NCBI GenBank assembly: GCA_934445035.1
Contig: CAKSDI010000002.1
Location: 186,001 to 250,000 of the forward strand
Length of the DNA stretch: 64,000 nt
Source: an uncultured Eubacteriales bacterium
GTDB lineage: Bacteria > Bacillota > Clostridia > Oscillospirales > Acutalibacteraceae
Direction of reading: 5' to 3'
Made by a program: the position numbers and the translations under genes. Every line of letters starts with the position of its first letter. Position 1 is the first letter of the stretch. Below the pieces are notes generated by a model that saw only the letters and a program-made list of their open reading frames with translations, was not told the origin of the DNA and did no database searches. Below, piece by piece: positions 26,685 through 36,200 of this stretch.

Positions 26685-27167
26685 CTAAATTTCGGTAACT
26701 GTTACTTCGTTGCCCGAGCTTTCGATGATCTTTATTAAGTCGGAGGCGCTAATCCAGACGGTCGCCGTGTTGTCGTTAGGGTGAACGCCTATCTTTTCGC
26801 CGTTAAATTCCCGGTCAAGATAAAAATGAACTTTGTTTTCTTCATCGTTTAAAAGACCTAAAGGAGTGACAGATCCCGGAGTAAGCTTTAAAATATTTAA
26901 AAGATCCTCGGGCGAGGCAAAAGAAAGGTTTTTAAGCCCGTGCGCCTTTCTGAATTCCTTTAAATTTACTCTTTTATCGCCCTTAACGGTTATAAGATAA
27001 TAATTTTTCTTTTTTTCATCGCGCACAAAAAGATTTTTTGCGTCACACTCCGGGTAGGGGAGATCGACTTCGCCTAATTCTTCCATATTAAAGACCGCTT
27101 TATGCTCGGTCACTTCAAAATCTATTCCCTGATTTTTTAAAAAATCATATATTTCTTTTTTTCCCAT
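26685..27167 (-). CDS. ProXp/YbaK-type tRNA-editing protein
   Basis: 160 aa single-domain trans-editing protein (prolyl-tRNA synthetase-associated domain, PrdX/ProXp-ala type), expected to deacylate Ala-tRNA-Pro or a similar mischarged tRNA. Seen: T-E-H-K-A-V-F-N-M-E-E-L, the catalytic-domain Lys in K-N-L-F-V-R-D, V-K-G-D-K-R-V-N-L-K, G-S-V-T-P-L-G-L and H-P-N-D-N-T-A-T-V. ATG at 27167 chosen because AAAGGAG lies just upstream; the longer frame to 27218 would run through the promoter. First gene of the minus-strand operon. Confidence 0.86.
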   Translation of the reverse strand: MGKKEIYDFLKNQGIDFEVTEHKAVFNMEELGEVDLPYPECDAKNLFVRDEKKKNYYLITVKGDKRVNLKEFRKAHGLKNLSFASPEDLLNILKLTPGSVTPLGLLNDEENKVHFYLDREFNGEKIGVHPNDNTATVWISASDLIKIIESSGNEVTVTEI

Positions 27168-27189
27168 AATATCTTTTCTCCTTTGCTTT

Positions 27190-27218
27190 ATTATAATATA
27201 TCGGTCCTCCGTTTTCAA
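27190..27218 (-). promoter_or_regulatory. promoter of the ProXp-thioesterase-ABC-AlkD operon
   Basis: On the minus strand TTGAAA (27218-27213) and TATAAT (27195-27190) with a 17-base spacer. It is back to back with the plus-strand symporter promoter; the two -35 boxes are 6 bases apart. Confidence 0.75.
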
Positions 27219-27224
27219 TAAAGA

Positions 27225-27253
27225 TTGACAATTTTACAAAAACAAAATATAAT
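27225..27253 (+). promoter_or_regulatory. promoter of the sodium symporter gene
   Basis: TTGACA at 27225-27230 and TATAAT at 27248-27253, 17-base spacer, perfect consensus. An AAGGAG at 27272-27277 precedes the ATG at 27285. Confidence 0.85.
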
Positions 27254-27284
27254 TGATTTACAATACTTTTTAAGGAGTTTGAAT

Positions 27285-28643
27285 ATGGAAAGAGAATCCT
27301 TTAAATCAAGACTTGGATTTCTGCTTGTCAGTGCGGGCTGTGCAATCGGAATCGGAAATGTGTGGAGATTCCCTTATGTGGTAGGGCAAAACGGCGGCGG
27401 CTTTTTTGTTCTTATCTATCTCATTATGCTTGTTATAATGGGTCTCCCTGTGCTGACAATGGAGCTTGCCGTCGGAAGAGCTTCAAGAAAAAGCGCGGTG
27501 CTTGCTTATAAAAAGCTTGAAAAACCGGGCGCAAAATGGCATATTCACGGCTGGTTTGCAATATTAGGCTGTTATGTGCTGATGATGTATTACACAAATG
27601 TTTCAGGCTGGATGCTCAATTATTTTTATAAATTTCTTTCGGGAAAATTCACTCCCGATATGAATGCCGAGGCGAGCGCAAAGGTATTTACCGATATGCT
27701 TGCAAACCCCGGCGAAATGGGTTTATGGATGTGCATTACAGTTGTTGCGGGAATTCTTATCTGCGCGATAGGAGTAAGAAAAGGTCTTGAGAGAGTAAGT
27801 AAAGTTATGATGAGCGCCCTTTTTGTGCTTATCCTTATTCTTGCAATTCACAGTATTACTCTTCCCGGCGCAAAAGAGGGATTGAGCTTTTATTTAGTAC
27901 CCAATATGGAGAATGTTAAAAAAGTAGGAATAGGCAATGTTGTAGCGGCGGCTATGAATCAGTCTTTCTTTACTTTGAGCCTCGGAATTGCGGCTATGGA
28001 AATATTCGGAAGCTATATGAGCAAGGATAGGTCGCTTGCAGGTGAGGGAGCGAGAATTTGCGGACTCGATACTTTTGTTGCTATTTCCGCAGGTCTTATA
28101 ATTTTCCCTGCATGCTTTAGTTACGGCGTTGAAGTAACGGCGGGACCGAGCCTGATATTCGTAACTCTGCCGAATGTTTTTGTAAACTTAAACGGCGGAA
28201 GGCTCTGGGGAAGCCTGTTCTTCCTGTTTATGACTTTTGCTTCTTTTTCAACCGTTATTGCGGTGTTTGAAAATATAATGTCATCATGTATGGATAATTT
28301 CGGTTGGAGCAGGAAAAAATCCGCTTTGATTAACGGACTTCTTATTTTAGCTTTGTCCGTTCCGTGTGTGCTTGGATATAATGTTCTGAAAAATGTTCAC
28401 CCGATAGGCGCAAGAGATATTCTTGACAGCGAAGATTTTATAGTAAGCAATATTTTATTGCCGCTCGGCTCTCTTGTTTATCTTCTTTTCTGCGTTACCA
28501 AATACGGCTGGGGCTTTAAAAACTATCAGGCGGAGGCAAACCTCGGAAAAGGGCTTAAGATCCGCTCCTGGATGAAGTGGTATTTTATTATCGCGCTGCC
28601 GATAATGATAATAGCGATATTTATTATAGGTTTGATAGGTTAG
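27285..28643 (+). CDS. neurotransmitter:sodium symporter family transporter
   Basis: 452 aa integral membrane protein of the SNF/NSS (LeuT-like) family, Na+-coupled uptake of amino acids or amines. The N-terminal signature is clear: F-K-S-R-L-G-F-L-L, then G-C-A-I-G-I-G-N-V-W-R-F-P-Y and N-G-G-G-F-F at the unwound helix that binds Na+ and substrate. Twelve or so hydrophobic helices follow. ATG at 27285 chosen from the AAGGAG 7 bases before; the upstream open frame spans the promoter. The TAG stop is the first three bases of an inverted repeat of the element that follows, so the original C-terminus may have been replaced. Confidence 0.93.
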   Translation: MERESFKSRLGFLLVSAGCAIGIGNVWRFPYVVGQNGGGFFVLIYLIMLVIMGLPVLTMELAVGRASRKSAVLAYKKLEKPGAKWHIHGWFAILGCYVLMMYYTNVSGWMLNYFYKFLSGKFTPDMNAEASAKVFTDMLANPGEMGLWMCITVVAGILICAIGVRKGLERVSKVMMSALFVLILILAIHSITLPGAKEGLSFYLVPNMENVKKVGIGNVVAAAMNQSFFTLSLGIAAMEIFGSYMSKDRSLAGEGARICGLDTFVAISAGLIIFPACFSYGVEVTAGPSLIFVTLPNVFVNLNGGRLWGSLFFLFMTFASFSTVIAVFENIMSSCMDNFGWSRKKSALINGLLILALSVPCVLGYNVLKNVHPIGARDILDSEDFIVSNILLPLGSLVYLLFCVTKYGWGFKNYQAEANLGKGLKIRSWMKWYFIIALPIMIIAIFIIGLIG

Positions 28644-28914
28644 ACAATACATTCAGGGTACAATGCTTTTTTGAAGAAACGACGCGATTATCGACTTTGT
28701 TGCCCTCCGCTCACAATACGACAGTATTCTTCGGTCGGGCGCCGCGCCGCTAAACAGCGCCGTTTTCTTAACATATCTTCGACTCATAGCGAGAAAATTT
28801 TTTTGATTATGAAGTCGAGGAATGCAGGAATACTGCCGTATTTCAAATGACAAGACAATATAATCGGAGAAATTTTCCGCTATGAGAAGCGTTGTTTCCT
28901 GATTGTATTGTCTA
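28641..28914. mobile_element. MITE-like element with 17-bp terminal inverted repeats
   Basis: The ends are TAGACAATACATTCAGG (28641-28657) and, inverted, the same with one mismatch (28898-28914). Taking TA as a target duplication gives GACAATAC...GTATTGTC ends, as in IS630/mariner-type MITEs. Inside are further inverted pieces: ATACGACAGTATTC (28716-28729) with its one-mismatch complement (28828-28841), and CTCATAGCGAGAAAATT (28783) with a near complement (28871). No convincing protein is encoded; a 95-codon minus-strand frame here looks like the spurious peptide such repeats often yield. Confidence 0.65.
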
Positions 28915-28955
28915 AAAAAATCAAGGATTTGAGAAATCAAATCCTTGATTTTTTG
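28914..28955 (+). terminator. terminator after the symporter gene and element
   Basis: A run of A, then the 12-base perfect stem TCAAGGATTTGA / TCAAATCCTTGA (28921-28932 with 28937-28948), then TTTTTT. It sits directly outside the right end of the MITE-like element. Confidence 0.9.
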
Positions 28956-28971
28956 TTTAGAGTATGGTACA

Positions 28972-29003
28972 TTATAATTAAACGAACGGTCGTTTAATTA
29001 TAA
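28972..29003 (+). promoter_or_regulatory. palindromic TetR-family operator over the tetR promoter
   Basis: Perfect 14-base inverted repeat TTATAATTAAACGA-ACGG-TCGTTTAATTATAA. The core AAACGAACGGTCGTTT is a classic TetR-family operator shape. The left arm contains the likely -10 TATAAT (28973-28978), so binding would block transcription: strong evidence for autoregulation by the gene starting at 29018. Confidence 0.85.
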
Positions 29004-29017
29004 GAGGTAAAAAATTA

Positions 29018-29617
29018 ATGAAAACAGAAAAACAACATAACGAAAAGAAAAAAGAAATAATGGAAAAATGCTTTGATTGCTATGCCGAGCACGGACTTAC
29101 GGGAACGGGCATTCAAATGCTCTCCGATGCCTGCGGCTGCACAAAAGCAAACCTTTATGCCTATTTTAAAAATCTTGACGAGCTGATAATAGAATCGACT
29201 GACTATTGTATGTCAAAAGTGGAAGACGATTTTATGGAAAAAGCTCCTAAGGATCCTAAAGACGCAATGCGTTTTATTGAAGAGATACCTTATTGGACAG
29301 CGAAAAAACACGGCAAAAAATACAGACTTATGTATCAGATATACACTCATCCGAAATATATTGAACACGGAAAAAAGTTTTTTGAGGGCGTAAATGAAAG
29401 ATATACGGCATATGCTAAATTATTGGAGCCTAAAATCGGAATTCCTTACACCGTTATTACTCCTCTGATCTTCATATTTGTCCGCGCCTGCGTGCACTAT
29501 GCAATGTTTGAAGACGAATATTATTTAAAAGCCCAAATGGATGTCTTAAAGCAGGGAGTTGTCCTGTTTGCAGATAAATACCGCTCGCATTATTTAAACG
29601 GAGGAAACGCGAAATGA
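29018..29617 (+). CDS. TetR family transcriptional regulator
   Basis: 199 aa repressor. N-terminal HTH (about 12-58) with A-E-H-G-L-T-G-T-G-I-Q-M-L-S-D-A-C-G-C-T-K-A-N-L-Y-A-Y-F-K-N-L-D as in TetR proteins; the ligand domain is divergent with no recognised inducer. The ATG has AAGAGG about 10 bases upstream and lies 14 bases past its own operator. The TGA stop overlaps the ATG of the large surface protein (ATGA), so regulator and surface protein are translationally coupled and probably share repression. Confidence 0.9.
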   Translation: MKTEKQHNEKKKEIMEKCFDCYAEHGLTGTGIQMLSDACGCTKANLYAYFKNLDELIIESTDYCMSKVEDDFMEKAPKDPKDAMRFIEEIPYWTAKKHGKKYRLMYQIYTHPKYIEHGKKFFEGVNERYTAYAKLLEPKIGIPYTVITPLIFIFVRACVHYAMFEDEYYLKAQMDVLKQGVVLFADKYRSHYLNGGNAK

Positions 29618-32600
29618 AAAAACGAATGCTTTGTATCCTGCTCACCTTATGCTTGGCGCTGAGTATAATGCCTATAGGCGTATTCGCCGATGGTGAAAAA
29701 ACTGAAAAGGTTGAATCAAAAGATGAATTGATCAATGCGCTGGAAGACGACACCGTGGACATTATCAAGCTAAATTGCGACATCGAGGTAAACTCTACTC
29801 TGGTCGTTGACCGCAAAGTCACTCTTGACCTTGTCGGCTATATGCTTGAAATTTCCGGCAGCGGCAGCGTGATCAAGGTCGAAAACGGCGGTCAACTGAC
29901 TCTAAAGGACAGTGACCTTACTTCTACATATTACTTCAATCCTGAAGACGATGGACTTTGGAAGTGGGGAATCAGCGGCACAAAGACTGTAAACGGCGGA
30001 GTTATCTACGGCGGCACGGGCAGCAGAAACGGGGATATAATCTCCGGCGGCGGTGTATATGTAGATGACGGCGGCGAGTTTACTATGATCGGCGGCAATA
30101 TCGTGGGCTGTACGGCAACGATAGAAAGAAGAGAAGCTCTGGGCGGCGGCGTGTATGTGGCTGAAAACGGCTCGTTCACCATGTCCGGCGGCAGCATAAC
30201 CGGCTGCACGGCGGTAGCGGCTCAGTTAAGCGCTTATGCAATGGGCGGCGGTATCTGCAATGAGGGAACCACCACTCTGTCCGGCACGGCAGAGATCAGG
30301 GAATGCCGTATAACACATGCGGGTAATCTGATTGGCGGCGGAATCTTTGACAGTGGAGTTCTCAATATCAGCGGCGATGTGAAGATCATCGGCTGTAGAG
30401 CTGAAGGATTACAATCGGAAGCCATGTATACTAATATCGGCGGTACTATTAACGGTGGGACATTTGACGGTTCGGTGTGGAGCCATAGCACGATTACAGG
30501 CGGTACATTTAACGGCGAGGTGATCAACAGCGATACGATCACCGGCGGTATCTTTAAAGGAAAGGTTACAAACGGCGGTCCGATCAGCGGCGGTATGTTC
30601 TATGGCGGTATCACCGAGGGCGGTGTGATCCGCGGCTGCACCGTGACATATCTGGTCGATAGCAAGGATTATGCCATGCAGGTTTTACCCGGCGGTACGG
30701 CGGCGCTGAAACCTGACGAACCTACAAAAGACGGTTATACGTTTATCGGCTGGTACGACGGCGATACGGAGTATGACTTCACAGGTCTTGTCACAGGCAA
30801 AATTACGCTGACGGCAAAGTGGTTAAAAATTGCCGACAAAACGGCGGACTTCACAGCGTCAGACGGCGGTGCGGAGGCAATATCCTTGCTTAACACCGCC
30901 AAGATCGGAGCGGCAGACTCCACATGGGACAATGTCACCAAGACACTTACGCTCAAAGGCGTTTCTTTTGCCACAACGGCGACGACTGCGTTAAAACTGC
31001 CCGACGGCGCAAAGGTTATATTAGCAGACGGAACAGAAAACCATATCATCGGCGGCGGTGCAACCTCAGCGCAAGACGGTGAGTATAATAATAAAATTTA
31101 TGTTTACGGAATTTACGCCGCAGGTGCGCTGGCGGTGCAGGGCGAAAAAGACGGCACGGGTACACTTTTCGTAAACTCCGGTGAACATATCAACAGCGGC
31201 AACGCCTGGACATATTCGGCTGCCATTTATTCGGACGGCGACCTAGAGGTAAAGGGCGGCTCGGTAACGGCGCAGGGCGGAAAAGTCACAAATGCCGACT
31301 GCTCGTTTTCTTTCGGTGTTCAGCTTTCGGAAGGTCACAGCCTGTCGGTTTCAGGCGGTACGCTTATAGGTATCGGCGGCGAATCGATTAATGCTGAGGA
31401 TCCGAGCAATATAATAGAATATTTCTCGGAAGGCTTTGATATTTACAACGGAAATGTCACAATTTCCGGCAGCGGCAAGATTATAGGCAAAACTATTCCT
31501 GAAATGATAAATAAAGATTTGTCCTATGGTTTTCGCATTTTATTCGGAAATATTAATGTATCCGACAGCGCAGCCCTTACGGCAACTTCAACTCAGGCAA
31601 TCTGCATTTCTTTTGGCGATATAAAGCTTTCAGGCGGAAAGCTCAGCGCATTTAATTCAAGTGATAATATCTCCGCCATAACGATCTCAGGCAATAGCCC
31701 AATAATTAAATCCGGTAACGAAAACATCGAAATAACAGGCGGCGAACTCGAATGCGTTGGCGGAATTTATATGTCCGTGTATCCGAAAGCCGAGGGGAAA
31801 GGCATATTTTCAGTGACAAACGGCAAGGTAACTACCGATAAGATTTATGGTCCCGATAAGCTGAAAATATCAGGCGGCACGGTAAAAAGCGGCAAAATCA
31901 ACGCAGACGCCGTTGAACTGCAAGGCGGTAGCCTTACGGTGCGCGAATCGGTGCGAAAAAATGCATCATCAAATAAATTAAATGTTTCTCACGCCATTTA
32001 CTGCGAGGATCTTACCATAAGCGGCGGAACGCTCGACGCCGCGTGGGATTGGGGCTCATATACGCGGGAAGTATTGGTACCTGATCCCAGCGAAGGATAT
32101 CCTACTCCGCTGATAAAAACACTTAACGGTACTGTTAAATTCAGCGGCGGAACAGTTTCGTTAGACACCGGATTTGCAGGAAATACAGTGCTGAAAGCGG
32201 AAACGCTTGAACTTTTAAACGGAGTTTTCGGAACGGGCTATTCAAAAAGCGGCGCTGATACTTATATTCAAAATGACGGCTCAACAGCCGTAAAATTCAC
32301 TGTTTCGCCTCCGGCTGATTATAGTTTGGTAAACGAGGCAATAAATAGGGCTAATTCACTTAATCCCGACGATTATATAGACTTTTCGGCAGTGCGTGCG
32401 GCTGTAAACGCAGTAGTCCGCGGAAAATATAGTACCGAACAGAGCCAGGTAAACGCAATGGCGGCGGCTATAGAAAATGCAATTTCTGCGCTTGTATATA
32501 AAAGCGCAGATTATACTGCTGTAAACGAGGCAATAAATAAGGCTAATTCACTGAATCCCGACGATTATATTGACTTTTCTGCGGTTCGCGCGGCTGTAAA

Positions 32601-33219
32601 TGCAGTTGTCCGCGGGAAGAATATTACAGAGCAGAGCCGGGTAAACGCAATGGCGGCGGCTATAGAAAACGCAATTTCAGCACTTGTGTATAAAAGCGCA
32701 GATTATACTGCTGTAAACGAGGCGATAAACAGAGCTAATTTATTAAATCCAGACGATTATATAGACTTTTCGGCAGTGCGTGCGGCTGTAAACGCAGTAG
32801 TCCGCGGAAAATATAGTTCCGAACAGAGCCAGGTAAACGCAATGGCGGCAGCTATAGAAAACGCAATTTCAGCACTTGTGTATAAAAGCGCAGATTATAC
32901 TGCTGTAAACGAGGCGATAAACAGAGCTAATTTATTAAATCCAGACGATTATATAGACTTTTCGGCAGTGCATGCGGCTGTAAATGCAGTAGTCCGCGGA
33001 AAAAATATTACCGAACAGGCGCAAGTGAATGCAATGGCAAAAGCGATCGAAGACGCGATTGCCGCTCTTGAAAAAAAGCCTGCGGAAATAAAAACGGAGA
33101 CAGGTGAAAAATCTCCTAAAACAGGAAATATAACTTATCCTGCGTTGTGGATAGCTTTTATTCTGATCGGAGGCGGTGCTTTCACAGCGCTTACCGTTAA
33201 ACGCAAAAAAGCGCATTAA
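29614..33219 (+). CDS. sortase-anchored surface protein with beta-helix and FIVAR-like repeats
   Basis: 1201 aa secreted, wall-anchored protein. Signal peptide 1-25 (K-K-R-M then a hydrophobic core, cleavage after V-F-A). A Gly-rich parallel beta-helix with repeated G-G-x-I-x-G-C-T-A units follows (about 90-340), then an InlB-type B repeat (about 343-407, ending G-Y-T-F-I-G-W-Y and T-L-T-A-K-W), a second beta-rich region with V-K-G-G-S-V-T and I-S-G-G-T repeats (about 410-895), four 64-residue FIVAR-like repeats (901-1156), and the anchor S-P-K-T-G (1167-1171) with a hydrophobic helix and K-R-K-K-A-H tail. Likely an adhesin or glycan-binding protein; ligand unknown. Starts in the ATGA overlap with tetR. 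Confidence 0.85.
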   Translation: MKKRMLCILLTLCLALSIMPIGVFADGEKTEKVESKDELINALEDDTVDIIKLNCDIEVNSTLVVDRKVTLDLVGYMLEISGSGSVIKVENGGQLTLKDSDLTSTYYFNPEDDGLWKWGISGTKTVNGGVIYGGTGSRNGDIISGGGVYVDDGGEFTMIGGNIVGCTATIERREALGGGVYVAENGSFTMSGGSITGCTAVAAQLSAYAMGGGICNEGTTTLSGTAEIRECRITHAGNLIGGGIFDSGVLNISGDVKIIGCRAEGLQSEAMYTNIGGTINGGTFDGSVWSHSTITGGTFNGEVINSDTITGGIFKGKVTNGGPISGGMFYGGITEGGVIRGCTVTYLVDSKDYAMQVLPGGTAALKPDEPTKDGYTFIGWYDGDTEYDFTGLVTGKITLTAKWLKIADKTADFTASDGGAEAISLLNTAKIGAADSTWDNVTKTLTLKGVSFATTATTALKLPDGAKVILADGTENHIIGGGATSAQDGEYNNKIYVYGIYAAGALAVQGEKDGTGTLFVNSGEHINSGNAWTYSAAIYSDGDLEVKGGSVTAQGGKVTNADCSFSFGVQLSEGHSLSVSGGTLIGIGGESINAEDPSNIIEYFSEGFDIYNGNVTISGSGKIIGKTIPEMINKDLSYGFRILFGNINVSDSAALTATSTQAICISFGDIKLSGGKLSAFNSSDNISAITISGNSPIIKSGNENIEITGGELECVGGIYMSVYPKAEGKGIFSVTNGKVTTDKIYGPDKLKISGGTVKSGKINADAVELQGGSLTVRESVRKNASSNKLNVSHAIYCEDLTISGGTLDAAWDWGSYTREVLVPDPSEGYPTPLIKTLNGTVKFSGGTVSLDTGFAGNTVLKAETLELLNGVFGTGYSKSGADTYIQNDGSTAVKFTVSPPADYSLVNEAINRANSLNPDDYIDFSAVRAAVNAVVRGKYSTEQSQVNAMAAAIENAISALVYKSADYTAVNEAINKANSLNPDDYIDFSAVRAAVNAVVRGKNITEQSRVNAMAAAIENAISALVYKSADYTAVNEAINRANLLNPDDYIDFSAVRAAVNAVVRGKYSSEQSQVNAMAAAIENAISALVYKSADYTAVNEAINRANLLNPDDYIDFSAVHAAVNAVVRGKNITEQAQVNAMAKAIEDAIAALEKKPAEIKTETGEKSPKTGNITYPALWIAFILIGGGAFTALTVKRKKAH
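32314..33081 (+). repeat. four tandem 192-bp FIVAR-like repeats
   Basis: Units begin at 32314, 32506, 32698 and 32890, each exactly 192 bases (64 codons starting A-D-Y). Units 1-3 are nearly identical in protein and close in DNA. The variable piece alternates Y-S, N-I, Y-S, N-I, suggesting duplication of a two-unit block, whereas units 3 and 4 share an almost identical first half, suggesting later gene conversion. Confidence 0.95.
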
Positions 33220-33237
33220 AAGGGAGGTAACGCAAAA

Positions 33238-36200
33238 ATGAAAAAACGGATATTAAGTGCTTTGCTTGCTGTTTTTATTTCAGTTATGTTTATACCGACA
33301 AGCGTGTCTGCCGATAGCGTCTACGATGTCGGCGATGAAAACATTAAATACGCGTTGGATGATACCGCATATAGCGTTTTCCGGTTGATCAATAATATTA
33401 TAATCACTCAACCTTTGGAGATCACCCGTGAGGTTACACTGGATCTTAACGGCTATATGCTGGAAAAATATGACAGCGGCAGTGTTTTTGTAATCAAGGA
33501 CGGCGGCCATCTGACCATCACCGACAGCAACCCAACAACGACATATAAGTTCAAGGACAACGGATCGGGCCTGTGGGTGTTCGACAGCGATGGTGATAAG
33601 GTCGTCCACGGCGGCGTCATCATCGGCGGCACGGGCCTTACAGACAAGAATAGTGTATACGGCGGCGGTGTGTATATCGACGACGGCGGACAGTTCACCA
33701 TGATTGGCGGTAATATCGTTGGCTGCACGGCCACGGGCAATAACGCTTATGGCGGCGGCGTGTTCGTCAGCAAGAACAGCACATTCACCATGACCGGCGG
33801 CAGCATCGCGGGCTGCACGGCCATGGGCAATTTCGCTTGTGGCGGCGGCATCCGCAATGATGGCGAGTACAACAATAGTAATGTTGGACGCACCACACTG
33901 TCCGGCACGGCGGTGATCCGGGATTGCCATGCAAAAGGTGTAAACCAGTTGTATGGCGGCGGTATCTCTGACGCCGGAACGCTCACTATCAGCGGCGCTG
34001 TGAAGATCATCGGCTGCACGGCCGGCAAAACGATCTCGGACGCCATGTATATTAATGCTAACAATGGCAGCAGCATCACCGGCGGCACAATCTACGGCAG
34101 ATTCTATGTCCCTGGAAACAGGATCAGCGGCATCACCGTGAAGTACCACCTCAACAACGATGAGAACTACGCCACCCAAGTCGTGCAGTCCGGCGACACG
34201 ATCAGCATACCCGACCCCGTTAAGTCCGGCTGCACCTTCGATGGGTGGTACAAGGACGGAACAAAATGGGATAAAACTACCCCCGTCACCGAAAGCCTCA
34301 CCCTCACCGGCTGTCTGTATGCCTCGGCAACAACTGGGGCTGACCTGAAAAATGCCCTTGACGACACAACTATCGATATAATTCGCATAGAGAAGAACAT
34401 CACCCTCGACGGCATTACGGGGATAAACGTCACCATTGGTCGCCGAGTCACTCTCGACCTGAACGGATATGTTCTCGACCTGGGGAAAAAGACGATTTTA
34501 GTAGGAGGTCTTACTTCTTCAACCATGACCGTCATCGACAGCCGCCCCACTGCAGTACACAAGTTTACGGATACCGACGGCTTGTGGGTGTCGGATAAAA
34601 ACGGAAATAAGACCGTCAAAGGCGGTGTGATTGCTAACGGCGGCGGTATAAATATAGATACGAACGGCACGGTAATTATGAATGGCGGTAATATCGTGGG
34701 CTGCACCGCGGATGAAGGCGGCGGAGTATATGTTCTCGGCTCATTCACTATGAACGGCGGCAGCATCACCGGCTGTGTCGCCGAAGAATGTGGCGGCGGA
34801 GTATATGTCCTCGGCACATTCACCATGAACAGCGGAAGCATCATCGGCTGTACCGCGGATGAAGGCGGCGGTGTGAATGCTCGCGGCGTATTGACTATGA
34901 ACGGCGGCGAAATCAAGAACTGCACAGCAAAAAAAGGCGGCGCTCTATATCTGTACGGCACAATGAACGCTGGCGGCGGCACGGTAGACGGCACGGTCGT
35001 GCTCGATACTAAACCAAGCGGCAGCAAGGGCTGCATCCAAAATATCCAGGGCAGCAAAGAAACCGAGTTTAAAGGAGATGTAACTAATATCGGTCTGATT
35101 GACTCCGGCAAGTTTTTCGGCAAAGTGACGGTCGGCAATAATGGTTTTGAGGGTATTATCAGAAATGGTATATTTAACGGACCGGTAACGACGGTTTCTG
35201 CCGGCGGAAGAGCCAGAATAACCGGCGGCACATTCAACGATACAGTCACTTTTGACCGCGGAACGATTACTAGGGGCACATTCAACGGCGATGTGGAGGT
35301 CAAGGAAACAGAGGGTATTCCCGATCCGCCGACTATATCGGGCGGCACATACAACGGATTGATAAAGAACTTTAACCCTAAAGCAGAATTTAACGGCGTG
35401 CACAGCCCGCTGGGTATTGTCGGAACAGAACCAAAAGCTATAAACGGTCATAGCTACCACAAGGTCACCTTTAATACGGCGGGCGGCACAATGAATTACA
35501 CGGAGCGGTATTTCTGCGATGAAAAACTTATTTCTGAAGATATCAGCGCCATTCGTGACGGCTATGTTTTTTCAGGTTGGTTTAAATCCGACGGCTCAAA
35601 ATGGGATCATTCAAAAGATAATGTAACTTCGGACATTACACTGACCGCACATTGGAGCAAAAATCTTTCAAATGGCAGCGGAACAGAAAGTGATCCGTAC
35701 CGTATATCAAGCGCGGAAGAATTAAAAGCGTTCCGTGATATTGTTGACGGTAAAAACGGGCAGGTAAAAAATAATAAAGTCTGCGCCGTGCTTGAAAAAG
35801 ATATTGTTTTAAATGAAGGCACATTTGATGAAAATGGTATTTATTCCTTAAGTAATTCGGGTTCTAAACCTGAAAAGTGGGAGCCTATAGGCGATTATCC
35901 GAATGCATTCGAGGGAAAATTTGACGGAAACGGTCATACCGTTTACGGCGTATATATAAATACTTCCGGAAATAGATTAGGACTTTTCGGCAATATTAAA
36001 GGCGCCGAAATTAAGAACTTAAGTGTCACGGGATATATCAGCGAGGGGCATTATACCGGCGGTATAGCAGGATATGCCGAAGCGAGTGTGATTTCAAATT
36101 GTAAAAATCACGCGACTATAGAAGCATATTCAGGAAGCGAAGCTTGTGCCGGAGGAATAGTAGGCTATATTAACGGTGCAGGAAGCAATATAACAAACTG

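Noticed and set aside
28653..28940. 95-codon minus-strand open frame
   Set aside because: It lies almost entirely in the MITE-like foldback element, no ribosome-binding site was seen, and its composition is that of spurious peptides read from repeats.
32314..33081. Regular repeats as a CRISPR array
   Set aside because: Units are 192 bases, contiguous, without spacers, and in frame with a surface protein.
33280..34179. 299-codon Ala/Asp-rich antisense frame
   Set aside because: Shadow of the GC-rich repeat region; overlaps a signal-peptide-bearing gene with a good ribosome site.
34167..35354. 395-codon open frame antisense to the second surface protein
   Set aside because: Pro/Thr/Val-rich low-complexity product results from the Gly-rich repeats on the sense strand; no start signal.
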